Positions 45,295-56,620 of a DNA stretch of 64,000 nucleotides are shown piece after piece; positions within the stretch are counted from its first letter, which is position 1, and each line of letters starts with the position of its first letter. A program made the translations under genes and the position numbers. Source of the DNA: Thereva unica (lineage: Eukaryota > Arthropoda > Insecta > Diptera > Therevidae); the NCBI GenBank assembly GCA_949987705.1, contig OX465282.1:95902070-95966069 (forward strand), written 5' to 3'. A model generated the notes under the pieces. It ran no database searches. It had not been told where the DNA came from and saw only the letters and a list, made by a program, of their open reading frames with translations.

Positions 45295-45435
45295 GTTTCA
45301 ATAGCGTCATGGCCTACCTATGGTTTGACAGCTGCGTAAATTTGAAATTTTCATTAAATGTAATGATTCAATTTAATGACAAATCTACATTTACGAAGCT
45401 GCCAAACAATAGGTAGGCCATGAAGCTATTGAAAC
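45295..45435. mobile_element. 141-bp hairpin MITE with TA target
   Basis: Inverted arms of about 45 bp start GTTTCAATAGC.TCATGGCC and are flanked by TA at 45293-45294 and 45436-45437. The spacer is about 50 bp. It lies inside the Helitron. Confidence 0.75.
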
Positions 45436-45758
45436 TAAAATGAAGTGAAAATTAATAAAATTACCATTTTTTTGGATTTTGCAGCTGTTTTTTTAGTTGA
45501 AAGTATAAAAATAGCCTACGACTTATTCTCAGACCTACCAAACATACCCGTTTCGGAGGAGTGCGGTAACAAACACTGTGACATGAGATTTTTATAGATG
45601 TAGAAGAAGAAGATAATATAGATTATGACTTTTCTTAAATTTATGTAGTTAATAATATTATAAATTATTTTGATTTTGCACTTCTATTCTTCTGAGATAC
45701 ATATATGTGATACACCTATTTGTACCGACCGGTCAAAAAGACCGGTGGTTTGTTTTAA

Positions 45759-46760
45759 CGATGTCAATATGAAAACTTCTTAGGAACTACTTCAATCCGC
45801 CACCTCGATAGCATCGAATCAAAATTCATGGAAAATAAAATGACTATTTCCCCCAAAATCTCTAAATTTTTCATTGTTTTGTGATACACGTGGTTCTCAC
45901 GAGCCACTGCTTAGTTTTCTGCCAGCAGCAACTACATAGTTTACTACGAGAAACTGGCCAGTTTTTTCCGAGAATTTTGACAGTTTTTGGCTAGAAGTCG
46001 GATAGCTTTTTGAAATTAATCGGCAAGTTTTCCACTGGGGACTGGCTCGTGTTCTACGAGGTATTGGCTAGTTAATTGCCAGGTAATGGCCAACTTATTG
46101 TGAGTTAATGACCAGTTTACGACGAGGAGCTCGTCAGTTTCTGACTATAGTTTCCCTACGAGGCCTTACGAGTTTTCCTCGCCAATTACTTGTTAAAGAA
46201 AGGGAAAAACTAACCAGTTACTGGTGGATTACTAGAGAAAACTTCTACTTGGGTAATAATGATAATGCATGAAGAATGGGAGTTGAAATACTTGCCCTCC
46301 TTTGCCTCCACCCCTTCGCCCATATCCTCCGTGCTGCGCCTTCTCGGATTCCTGCTTTGCGCATTCCTGTGTTGCGAATAGTGTTGGGTAGGACACGATA
46401 ATAAAATGAGTTTGTAAGAGGAGCCTCTTTTTCCTTTTGAAGCAGTACAATGTCTCACTTCAAATGAGGCGAGGTGCCATTGTATTGCTAGCACGTCACG
46501 TAGTGAATGGCTCAAATGTTGCGATGCGGGTAGATCTATAGCGTTTGCGAAAGAGAGGATACGATAAAATGATGAATGAATGAATGGAAATATTAATTAT
46601 CGTGCCTATGAATGTTGATTACAAAAATATTCTTTAAAATTTTTGTTAACTGTATAAAGAAAAACATATTTACAAATTTAAAATGAAACTCCCTAAAATT
46701 GAAAATAACACGAAAATATTTTATTTGTTACAAAAAGAGATTAAAAAATAAAAATAAAAT
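45759..46760. other. Gene-free stretch
   Basis: AT-rich, with loosely repeated CCAGTTT/GCCAGTT motifs at 45950-46210. Open frames here have no recognisable domain. Confidence 0.4.
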
Positions 46761-46762
46761 TT

Positions 46763-46884
46763 TACCTCCCTCGAAAAATGTAAGAAATATCTCTCCAACT
46801 TCACTCCCTCAAAAAATGTAAGAATTGTCTCTTCAGTACAAAATTTACCTCCCTCGAAAAATGTAAGAATTGTCTCTTCAGTAC
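46763..46884. repeat. Three short tandem repeats, 38-45 bp
   Basis: Units start with CTCCCTC.AAAAATGTAAGAA at 46766, 46804 and 46849. The last two share AATTGTCTCTTCAGTAC. They abut the Harbinger remnant and could be subterminal repeats of it. Confidence 0.75.
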
Positions 46885-47033
46885 GCGTTTTACGCCACAG
46901 CGAAAAATCAAATCCGTTTTGATTTTCTCCGTTCGCTGTACGCTGTACGCTGTACGACGATAGTGTGTATGAAAACTGGACGTCGTCGTTCGTCATAAAA
47001 CAGTGAAGTAGTTGTGCACTGACATTTTAAATT

Positions 47034-47190
47034 ATGGCGGACCTGAGATATTGCTCAAAAGAATTTCTTTTCGAGTTTATTCAACTTTATAAAAGCCAAC
47101 CGTGTGTGTGGAAAATAAATAGTAGTGATTACAGTAACCGCGATGAAAGAAATAAGGCGTATGAAGTTTTAGTAAAAAAAAATGCAGGAG
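47034..47190 (+). pseudogene. MADF-domain gene, 5' part, from a Harbinger element
   Basis: The ATG at 47034 opens FLFEFIQLYKSQPCVWKI, then a DYSNRDERNKAYEVLV stretch, the first half of a MADF (Myb/SANT-like) domain. Harbinger elements encode such a partner that binds DNA and brings the transposase to it. After about residue 50 the sequence switches to the antisense of the transposase, so the gene is truncated. Confidence 0.75.
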
Positions 47191-47548
47191 ATAACTGCTT
47201 GCGGAGAAATAACAACAGAAAATTTTAGGTCACTGTAGCTTCTTCCTGTTGCAAGAAAGCGCAGAGTGGCTGAGAGTCGTTCGTGTGGAGAAATAGATTT
47301 CCTCAATTTAGTATCTTGCTTTTGAATAAAAGGCGTAACCACCTTTGAAAGTTCCTTATAGAAGTCTTCAGTCATTCTTAAATAATTCCTCCAGTCATCA
47401 GGCTCTAACGACAGTTCATTTAAAAGGTTCACATGCGAAAATTCATTTCTTTTTAATAACCAGTGTTTGCACCATTCACGTTTTTTTCCTTCCTCCTATT
47501 TTTTCCAGCAAGGCCCGCCGCTACTGCTAACAAAATATTTTCGTCCAT
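47190..47548 (-). pseudogene. Harbinger transposase gene, N-terminal part
   Basis: The minus strand starts MDENILLAVAAG (ATG at 47548), then in a shifted frame EWCKHWLLKRNEF, then NELSLEPDDWRNYLRMTEDF, TPFIQKQDTKLRKSISPHER and LRFLATGRSYSDL. These are the conserved N-terminal motifs that precede the DDE_Tnp_4 domain. The catalytic domain is absent, and a frameshift lies near 47460. Confidence 0.8.
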
Positions 47549-47690
47549 TATACTACGCGAACTTAACGACGAGTAATGTGTATAGAATAGAGGCGTACGT
47601 CGTTCCTCGTTCGGACAACGCTGTTCGACGAACGCGGAGTAACGCACGATACACGCTCATATCCCAGTAGTACATTATTTTTGAACCGGG

Positions 47691-49110
47691 ACATTTAAAA
47701 AAGTTGAGGCCTCAGTACAATTTACTATCGTGTACGGGACAAATGAACTGCCTCTTGTAAGTCCGGCTCAACTCTATTGTGAAATCCGCAAAATTTACTC
47801 TCAATTTTCAAAACGCGCCTCAGGGGCGTGTAAAAAATATTACATGCTGCTTGTGTGTGTGAGTTTTACACGATCCGCATTATTTTAGCACGGTTAATTC
47901 CTAAAACAAAAAAAATTAACGCGCTTAACTGAATTTACACGCTTATGAAGTGTGCAGTGTGTTAAATTCAGACGGAAAAATACTCAGGGGTTTGCAGTGT
48001 ACAAAAATGAAATGTTTGTTGAGCGAGTCCTCAGGTTTTGGTAGTTGTGTGTCCACGGCATGGGAGAAAGCGACTGGAGTAGGTAGAGCAGGGCAAGGGA
48101 TCTAAATTATCAGTTATCTCAAATAAAATCTTGCTCCTCCCGCTCCCATTTCTCACAATTGAGCTTTTTACTTGCCTTTCACTCCCAATTCTAGTCAGCT
48201 GATGGCATTTTATTGTAATGTAAACAAAGCAGATATAATTTGACAGCCAACTAACCCAATTTGACCGTCGACTGACCCAGATTTCATTACAGTCACGTAT
48301 AAGGATTTTATACGCGATGGCCTTTTCTGCAATTCTATCTATTCTAAGGAAAGGCCCGACTTGCTGTGGTTACGACCATAATATCTACATAGCTTTAGTG
48401 TAAATACTAGAGATTATTTAAAATTTGAAAAATCTCACGAGATATTTGGGGTGGAGGGGGTCGAGCCAAATCCCACGACATCTCACCCAGGGGGGAGGGT
48501 CGAAAACACGCAAAACAACACCGCAAGTAATTTATTGACGCCCCCTTAAGTGCGCAAGAATTGTTCCCTAGAAGAATAAAATTGTTTGATGGGCTTTCTA
48601 AAGAGAGCTCTGGAGTTGCATTTATCGCTGCGGAACCGGTTATTGGGGCACCCACAAGCTAGCTCAAGAGGGTCTTTGGTGGTCGGACTTTGATGAACTG
48701 AATACTGGAAGTCCACATCTGGACTGATCGATTATAAACGGTTCCTTCCTAACGCGGTCCAGGAATTATTGGGGGGCAAAAGACAGGTTATCAAGAGACG
48801 TTTTGGTTGGACTACATGACACTGTACTCCGAATAACCACTTATGGAAGAAAGGAAGGGCAGAGGACCCACCTGTAAGCTTTGCCTTTAGGAGGTTGAGT
48901 TTGCACTTGAGTTTCTCTGTATTGGTGAAGAAAAGTAGTGTTGGTCTTGCAGTTTTGTCTCGTCTTGTGTTTGCGAAATGTGCAAGACCAAGACAAGACT
49001 TAGCTATGCTCGCAAAACTAAGAGTAGGACTAAGAAAATAATACCAAGGCTATTATTATTCGTTATTTTGGTAGGCCCTTCTTAAGTTCTCATGAGTGCA
49101 TGCCAGAATA
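47691..49110. other. Stretch without a gene
   Basis: It holds the second copy of the 4.3-kb repeat (48007-48172), a G-rich patch at 48455-48495 resembling that at 52775-52820, and an imperfect inverted repeat of TCTTGCAGTTTTG-like motifs near 48935-49015. No coding region. Confidence 0.4.
48007..48172. repeat. Interspersed repeat, copy 2 (first copy at 4265-4420)
   Basis: Same orientation as copy 1, with an exact shared run around ATCAGTTATCTCAAATAAAA and a TTTTGGTAGTTGTG core. Class unknown. Confidence 0.7.
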
Positions 49111-49119
49111 GCGTACACT

Positions 49120-49660
49120 ATCTATTGTTGCAGGTATAAGATTGCCGTGCGGGCAGAAAAGCGTTTATTTCGGAGGAACAGTCGCTATGATAGAAACGAT
49201 AAAATTTTGTCAGTGCTGCTATATTCCTACGGTGGCTCAAGGGGTCGATAGTGGAGCAGGCGGTGTGGTCATCAATTAATTCCTCTTTTTTGCACCTTAT
49301 CTAACCATGCCAAGCGCCGCCCCAAACGAGGGAGTTATATTCGAGAAGAGGCCGAATGTAGGATTTATAGATAACAGCACTGGCCGATGGCTGGACGAGG
49401 AACTTGCACCTCTTAAGAAATCCCAAGCCCTGCGATCCTTGTTAGGCGATTTGGAATATGTGGTCATTCCATCGCAAGTTTTTGGCTAATGCCACGCCTA
49501 AGATGTGTAGGGAGGGATCGGCCGTTAGTTCAACTTTGCCCACTCTCAAGAATGGAGAGCTGTTGATCTTCTTTTTTGAAATAAGACAGTACTTGGTTTT
49601 AGTGGGGTTGAATTCAACACGTTTCTTGCTTCCCCACTCTAGAATGAGCTTGAAAAACAG
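49120..49660 (-). pseudogene. Fragment of the 53.6-kb poly(A) non-LTR family
   Basis: It aligns along its length to 53.88-54.42 kb (for example TTGGGATTTCTTAAGAGGTG on the minus strand and the GAATAT.TGGTCATT.CATCGCAA region) but is full of frameshifts. It covers the RT thumb and C-terminal region and lacks the tail. Confidence 0.75.
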
Positions 49661-49664
49661 TTGC

Positions 49665-50590
49665 TAGAGTGCCTAGGCTTATCGCCCTGCTGAATCTGAG
49701 GTTTTCTCTCCAGATTCCGGCGCCCACACCTGTCTCTGTTTTAGAGCCATCCGTGTACCATACTAGTCCGTCCGTACTACAGAATGTTCCCGCCCAAGAC
49801 CAGCGCCCAAGTGACCATTTGCTTTCAGCCGTAGCGCCGCGTTTATGGCGGACTTCTTTACCTCATTGAGGAGAGTCTCCAGCGCTGCCGTCGGGGAAGT
49901 GCGGATGGCCCCAGTGATGGAGAGGCAGGCCATTCTTGGAATTTTGCTTAAATTGGTCATGAAACCTATTGTACCATGATGAAACCCTTAAGTGTCGTTA
50001 TGTGCCACCAAACTAAAGCTCCATAAGTTACCATGGGCTTAATGATGGTGGTGATATCCAATACAAGGTTTTCGATTGCAAACCTGATGTGGAGCCACAG
50101 GCACTGCGGCAAGCCCACAGGGATCTAGGCGTTCTACTCATCAGAGTGTCCATGTGCTAGTTTCAGTTGAGGTTGACATCTAGCGTTACTCCAAAGTATT
50201 TGGCTTGTTGTGAGAAGCCTATAGTTCTGCCTGCGAGTGTAGGTTCCAAAAGTCCCGGTAGTGATGGTTTCCTGGTGAAAGGAACCAGAATTGTTTTTTC
50301 AGGATTGACTTTTAGTTCACTCTCCCACCAGCTACAGACCAGATCTAGTGCCTGCTGCAGTTTCCCTGTAATTACTATGAAGACATCGTCAGCGTAACCT
50401 TGGGCGAAAAAGTTTCGACCGTTGAGCAGCTCTAGGAGTTCAACAAGGCACCATAGAAGTGGAGATAAAACTCCTCCCTGTGGACAGCCTTTTGCTATAG
50501 TGCCCTCGCATTACAAGTTCTTTCCATTGCCAAGCCATCGGTTGCAGTTATTTTGGAACCAGTATCTCACAAAAAAAATGAATAAAGAAA
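49665..50590 (-). pseudogene. Non-LTR fragment with RT end and RNase H start
   Basis: The minus strand reads GGVLSPLLWCLV, then GYADDVFIV (near 50395), WWESELKVNPEKT, FGVTLD and, after a decayed connection, LVWYTDGSKTETGVGAG (near 49750). That last is the first catalytic block of an RNase H domain. An RT followed by RNase H is found in I, LOA and R1-type elements, so this is a different clade from its neighbours. Several stops and frameshifts are present. It is joined directly to the fragment at 49120-49660. Confidence 0.75.
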
Positions 50591-52420
50591 GAAAGGCTAG
50601 CCTGCCTTCTTGACTAGTGAAATGATCAGTCCTCTTTCATTGTTGCATAAATGATGTAATATGGGCTCGATATCTAATAAATAAAACACGGCCTTTTTGA
50701 GTGTTAATACTAAATACAAATTGCTCTTTTTAATTGAATTTGTGTAGCCTCTTCACTGTAAGTAAGTATAGTAAGCATAAAAAACGGTAGGTGCCAACTA
50801 ATTATAACAATTTTTAATTTAAATCCCATATATACTCAATTTGTATCACCAGTATATAATTAATTAAAATTCGTCCATATTTACACAATTAAAGCTGGTG
50901 AACAAGAAAAGAGAGCAGCTCTCACGATAACATAAACAAAAATCCGCCGTGAAATAATAATTAACTGGAATCGTGAAACCGCGAGCTATGAATTGCCGAA
51001 CAATACATCAAAAGGTGCTCAAAAAGTGCATTTGAAATATTAATCAAATCCATAAAATGTACCTTTATGGCTGGATATGAGCGCTCATTTGCGTAAAATT
51101 TTTTATGTCGGTCGATGCGGAATGGGGCTGGTCCTTCAGCCCCCGAACTCCCGGCGGGCATCTTTCCTAGTAACCACCGGCGACCCAGTTAAGCTGTTTT
51201 ACGCCTGGGGAATATATACGAGGATGGCAACGACATTTTAGCAAAATATACCCTTCGTCCTTCATGGTGCTGCCGAAAAGGGTGGTTTTCGTGCATGTAT
51301 GGATACAATATACATATACATATATATAGAGAGAGGGTCGTGTACTTGGTGAAATGGCGAGAAACACGGACTCTATAGCAATAAAAGCCCGTATAGGTCG
51401 GGTTGGCCGGAGTAACAGAAACAAGTTGCACTTTTGGGTCCATAAATTTCCATCCGTGTAAGTGAAATTTATAGCGAAAGTGCACGGTAGGGAAATACCG
51501 GAATATTTTACCTTTTCTCCTCTGATCAACATTTTAAATTAATTATGACGGCCTCTGTCTTTCTCTTTCTGGCCATAGTTCGAATGCTTATGCATTATTC
51601 GTTGAGATTTCACGTGTTGTTGAATACCGAATTATGTTAGAACTGATTTCGTTTTAAACCTCTGGGCTCTGGAAAGGCGGCGAGATGAAAGCTACCACAA
51701 AAAAAAAATATATTGTATACATAAATACATATGTACTTATATATCGAATTTCCTACTGAAATATTTTTTCCTCTCTGGTGCATGCAACGAGCTTGCTGGG
51801 AATATTATAAGCACAGGTATGCCTTATTACGGGCTTTTATCGGGGCAATTCTGTTTTTCATTACGAATTTTTTACATACACAAATAATTCACCACAGATG
51901 GGCACAGCACACACACACAGTACGGGTATAATAAATTCAGTGGGGTATTAGCAGTCTATTCCTGCTTCACTGCTTCAATTATTTTATTTATCATACAAAT
52001 AAAACATTTAGTAGAAAATAAAAATTCAGTAAAATTTAAGGGATTTTTTTAAGTACTTCTCTCTCTCTGTGCAGGGACACACTCGTATTTATTGAATTAC
52101 TTATGCGGATTTTTTTATGAAAAGTAAAATGCAGGACTGGAGAGCAAGTAAAGCAATTATTTTTGTTCATTTTTTCCAAATTCAATAAAAGAGAAAATAT
52201 TTTTTAGTCAAGCATTATTAAAGAAAAATGAACGTAAAATACGAAAAAATATTACGAGGTTTATTCAATATAAAGCGAATTTTTTAGTATTTTTTAAACG
52301 AAAAATTAATTCGTTTAGTCTTTAAATTTAATCTAGCCGTCAAGTGGAATGTATGGTAGTGTACAATTAAACGGTCTCTCCAAAATTCCCGACAAGAGGA
52401 CAAAGGTCTTATAAAAAGGT
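50591..52420. other. Gene-free stretch
   Basis: No domain recognised. A TA/GA microsatellite lies at 51309-51337 and T-rich or A-rich runs are frequent. Confidence 0.4.
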
Positions 52421-52427
52421 TATAGTT

Positions 52428-52712
52428 TAAAAAAAAACTAAAAAATACGCTTTTACTTTAAAATTAACTAAGCTTTTATTTTAAAATGAAGCAAAAAGTA
52501 TAAAATAATTTTGAATGCAAAGTTTTTAATGTTGCAGCCACTTATTTAAATGTAAAAAGGCGTGGGGCGCTAATATAGGTAAGGAGAGCCCCACGCTTTT
52601 TTACATTTAAGTAAGTGGCTGCAACATTAAAAACTTTTCATTCGAAATTATTTTATACTTTTTGGTTCATTTTAAAATAAAAGCGTTTTTTTTTTTTAGT
52701 TTTTTGAACTAT
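52428..52712. repeat. Palindromic repeat related to the Helitron-associated tail
   Basis: Arms of about 130 bp fold around a 16-base loop near 52578 (GCGTGGGGC.C ... G.GCCCCACGC). The outer arm sequences (AAAAAGT.TAAAATAATTT and AAAAGCGTTTTT) resemble those beside the minisatellites at 16.6, 40.1 and 61.0 kb. Confidence 0.75.
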
Positions 52713-52742
52713 TTATTTTATTTTCTACTTTTTAGTCTATTA

Positions 52743-53550
52743 GGGGTCGTCCATTAATTACGTGAGGCGTTTGGGGGAGGGGGTCATGCGGAATCTCACG
52801 TGGGGAGAGGGAGGGGTCTCGGCAAATATCTTGTATTTTTTTTTTCGAGAAACAGTGTAAAATTTCGAGAACACTTGGTTGAATTAAGTAAAATATGTTT
52901 CAGCACTAAAGAACTTCACTTATAGCCGCCGGTAGGCAGTGGCCTTTCAGACCGAGTTAGGTTCGATTTGAGACGACTCAAGTCTGCTGCCTGGGTTGAG
53001 TTGAAATTATGCATACAGATATGAGTTTAGTAGGTCAATTTACACCGCGAATGTAATAAAAAAATTATCACGATACAATTAACACTCTTAAAAGACACTT
53101 AATCACTAATTTTTTTTTCATTTTTCTTAATTAAATCACTAACGAACTAATCACATCTTATCTATGTGCAGTTAAAAGTAATAAAATTCAATAATTTACC
53201 ACTTTTTTCTTCAAAAATATAATGAAAACAGTCCCGAACGTATTCTGCGCCATTAAATTCTAAGCAAATGTCAAATTTTGGGCCTGACCTCAGCTATGGT
53301 TGGATTAGTGTCAGAGAGAACTGGCCTGTAGTTGAGAGGGTCTTGTTAAAACCTAAAAGTAACCGAGTAAAAATAATTTTGTTGGCTAATTTTCTTAAAA
53401 GCATACACGCGGTGCACCTAGTACGTATAGCATATAAGTGCGCATGCCACACGGGTATGCACGCTTCCGCCACAGGCATGGATGCTACCGCCACAGGCAC
53501 GAAAATCAAAACATTCGCCTCATGGAAGTAAGCTGGTGACATATGCAAGC
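52743..53550. other. Gene-free stretch with a MITE-like end
   Basis: It begins with GGGGTCGTCCATTAATTACG and a G-rich stretch, which looks like one end of a DNA transposon. No matching inverted end was found nearby. Confidence 0.35.
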
Positions 53551-53555
53551 GTACA

Positions 53556-56500
53556 TTTTTTTTTTTTTTGTGGCAAGAAGAAGCTTAGGAGTCACCCTTT
53601 GTACTACTAGTCCGTCATGTCTTACAAGTCATGGTGCAATGTATAGTAGTAAGCTTGATCTGAAGGAAAGATGAGATAGGATAGGTTAGGGGTCTGGAGG
53701 GTGCATGAGTAGATGTCGATGAACCTTGCGTTTGAACTCTGAGATGTTATATGAGCTCGGAAACACCGACTGCGGAAGAGAGTTCCACAATCGAGTTGTT
53801 CTATTTATAAACGAACTGCTAAAACGTAATGTGCGTGAAGGGGAGGGCTGAAGGGTGAAGGGGTGAGCCGAGTTGGCTAGTCTTGTGTTGCGGGAGAAAA
53901 ATTGCCGTGTAGGCAGGAGGTTTTTGATTTCAGTGGAGCAGTCGCTATGAAAATAGCGGTAAAACTTGCTGAGTGCAGCTACATTCCTACGGTGGCTTAA
54001 AGGATCAATGCAAAGGGTCCTATCGCCAATGAGTTTGATGACGCGGTTTTGCACCTTGTCTAGCCAAGCCAAGGTGGTTTTAGGGGCGCCCGCCCAGATA
54101 TACGAGTTGTACTCAAGGCGTGGCCGAATGTAGGACTTGTAGATTGTAGCCAAGGCAGTTGGATGAAGGAGAAACTTGCATCTCTTAAGGAAGCCGAGGC
54201 ATTGGTATGCTTGTTTGGTGACTTGGAGTATGTGATTATTTCATCGCAAATCATTGGATAGAGTCACGCCGAGGATGTTAAGATATGGATCAGCAGTTAT
54301 ATTATCCTCGCCCACTGAAATGGAGGGAAGGTTGGTGCAGGTTTTAGTGGAGAATAGACAGTACTTGGTTTTGGTTTCATTGAACTCGACACGATTCTTG
54401 CGGCCCCAATCAAGAATGAGTTTAATGTCCGCGTTAAGAGAGTTGGACATGAGTTCACGTTCTAAGAGACAAGGTCTGGCACTTGCTTGTCCTGTGTTGT
54501 CGGAGGGGTATGAGTAACGCAAAGTACCGTCATCGGCAAAACTATGAAGTGGATTGGAGAGGATTGAGAGCAGATCATTAATGAATATAAGAAAGAGAGT
54601 AGGTGAGAGAATCGCCCCTTGTGAAACGCCGGCCGAAATGGAATGAGGGTTGGATTCGACGCCATCCAATACTACCTTGATTGAACGGCCAGAAAGAAAG
54701 CTCTCAATCCAGTTCCTTAGAACTGAGTCGATACCAATAGCTTGGAGTTTCGACAGCAGAGCGGGATGCCATACTCTGTCGAAGGCCTTGGAGATATCTA
54801 GAGCAACCAGACCAGACTCACCGAAGCCATGGATGCTTTGGTTGATGTGTTCAGTCAGGCACACAAGAAGGTCGCCAGTAGACCGTTTTGGTCTAAAGCC
54901 GTACTGCCTGTCGTGAATAATTTGGTTAGACTCTAGATATTTCATCAACCTTCTATTGATTATTGTCTCCATAACTTTGGAGAGAACGGAAGTTAATGCT
55001 ATTGGGCGGTAGTTTAAAGGGTCGCTGGCTTCACCTTTTTTGGGAATGGGCTGAACATGAGCTAGTTTCCAAGAGTTGGGATAAACTCCGGAGAAATATG
55101 ACAAGGCAAAGAGTTTGCGCAGAGGTTTAGCCAAGGGTGAGGCACACTTTTTGAGTACCATAGGGGGAATATTATCGGGGCCAGTGGATTTATTGACGTC
55201 AAGTTCTTTGAGACATTTATACACCTCTCGTGTCCTGAAGAAAATTCCGTCCATTGAATGGGCGTTGCGATCGAGGACCGGTGGGGACGTATCAGCTTGA
55301 GGTAACGAAGAATTTGAGGCGAACAGAGATGCCAGTAAATCGGCCTTGGATTTGCTTTCTGTTATCACCTCCTTTCCATTAATGAATGGAGGGGTTGAGG
55401 AAGAGGTAAAATTCTTCTTGATGGAAGTTACCAAGGACCAGAAGTTTTTGCTGCCTACGTGTGTGTTAAGGATCTTACTTCTCAATTTGTTGTCAAATGA
55501 TGCTTTGACCTTCCTGATGATGGAATTACAGGAGTTTCTCGACTTGATATACTCACGCCGAAGTGACTCGTTGGGGGAATGTTTGTACGCTCTATAAGCG
55601 GCTTCCTTAGCTTGAATTGCGTTCCTACATTCCCCATTGAACCATCTATTTGGCCTAGGCTTTACAGATATGGTAGAAAGAGGAATGAACAAACACATTC
55701 CTGCCCGTATTATTTTAGTAATACAGGAAGCGGCATAGTTCGCACTAGCACTGCGGAAACACAAATTCCAGTCTGTGGCTTGAAAAAAGCGTATAAGTCC
55801 CAACCAGTTGGCTTTCCCATAGTGCCAGACAGTTTTTTTAGGAACTGTGTTGGTTGGGGTAGGAGATGGATATGGGAAATTAGCGCTGACTAGATTGTGA
55901 TCCGAGTTACCAAGGGGCGAGCTAACTTCGACGGAGTATCGAATTGGATGAGTAGTAAGAAACAGGTCAAGCAGATTGGCTCCTTGACCTTCAACGTCCG
56001 GAACTTGCGTTGCACAGTTCACGATTTGGTGCAAATTATTTAGGTCTGCAAAGATCTCGGCGTCTTTGCCAGAAACACTGGTGCCATTAGAGTAATTTAG
56101 CCAATTGACATTATGAACGTTGAAATCACCCGCAACAATGATTTCACACTCCGGGTGAGAAGATAAAAATCCGGAGATTTGTTCAGAGATAGCATCGAAG
56201 GCTAATGTGGAGGCTTCATTACTGATATTAGGGCTTCTGTATAGAAAACAGAAGAATATGACGTGGTTACGAAGAATAATTTTAATCCACTATTGTACAC
56301 CTTCTGAAACGCCACGTCATTCCTAATATATATGGCGACTCCCCTATGGTCGGAGAAATTGTGCACTAAGGTATACTCAGCCACCTGAAATCGATCTGAA
56401 TCGGTGTCAGTGACTTGAGTTTCACTTAGTGCGAATATGGCCGGAGCATGCGTATCAAGATAGCACATTACATGATAGAAGTTCGCGAGGAGACCCCTAA

Positions 56501-56620
56501 TATTACAAAAAACAAAGGAGAAATATTTGTTTTTGTTTAGGGGCCTTTCCTGCGCAAGGTCCATGACCTCATTTATGGCTGACTCAGCCGGCGATGCAAC
56601 CATCGGAGCTTATGGGAACG
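53556..56620 (-). mobile_element. Poly(A)-tailed non-LTR retrotransposon, nearly complete ORF2
   Basis: A 14-T run at 53556-53569 is the poly(A) tail of a minus-strand element. A short 3' UTR, an RT/endonuclease ORF and the start of an APE domain near 56520 follow. No gag ORF is seen upstream, so it is 5'-truncated or its 5' end has decayed. No target duplication was confirmed. Copies at 19.75, 49.1 and 62.1 kb belong to the same family. Confidence 0.85.
53686..56603 (-). pseudogene. ORF2 of the poly(A) non-LTR element, two lesions
   Basis: The endonuclease start (FCNIRGL, ALSETQVTD) lies at 56520-56270. A frameshift near 56265 follows, then IIVAGDFNVHN (about 56130) and GNSDHNLV (about 55900). 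The RT reads NKSTGPDNIPP, NYRPIALTS, LDISKAFDRVWH, SAGVSQGAILSP and an FADD catalytic box near 54537. A single TGA at about 54241 replaces the Trp seen in the 20-kb copy (DLRWSNH). After it the thumb and C-terminus (YIRPRLEYNSYIWAGAP) run to 53686. With only two lesions it is relatively young. Motifs fit the Jockey/CR1 group. Confidence 0.82.

Larger units (their letters stand above)
44057..45598 (-). mobile_element. Complete non-autonomous Helitron
   Basis: On the minus strand the 5' end is TCTATAAAAATCTC (45598), preceded by A. The 3' end is a GGTGC/GTACC hairpin, then GGGTCCCATCTAG (44057), followed by T, so the insertion is between A and T without target duplication, as Helitrons do. The centre is a minisatellite of about 128-bp units. 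A SINE (44254-44716) and a MITE (45295-45435) were inserted later. Without them it is about 0.93 kb. No helicase is present. Confidence 0.8.
42440..45754. mobile_element. Possible piggyBac-like element carrying Helitrons
   Basis: A TTAA at 42436-42439 is followed by CACTAGCACTACC and the palindrome-like ACCGGTCAAAATGACCGGT. A matching ACCGGTCAAAAAGACCGGT lies at 45725-45746, followed by a TTAA at 45755-45758. TTAA targets and CACTAG-type starts occur in piggyBac-like elements. The outermost bases do not match well and no transposase was found between, so this is tentative. Confidence 0.3.
46885..47690. mobile_element. Internally deleted PIF/Harbinger element
   Basis: The beginnings of the two typical Harbinger genes face each other: a MADF gene from the left on the plus strand and a transposase gene from the right on the minus strand. 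They are fused at about 47190, so everything between has been deleted. Exact terminal repeats and the 3-bp target duplication could not be fixed by eye. (GCTGTAC)3 near 46935 may be subterminal. Confidence 0.7.

Noticed and set aside
51167..51532. 121-codon minus-strand ORF as a gene
   Set aside because: No motif, AT- and TA-repeat-derived sequence, and no plausible splice or promoter context.
48455..52820. A transposon bounded by G-rich segments at 48.46 and 52.78 kb
   Set aside because: The segments are similar but no inverted ends or target duplication could be paired.
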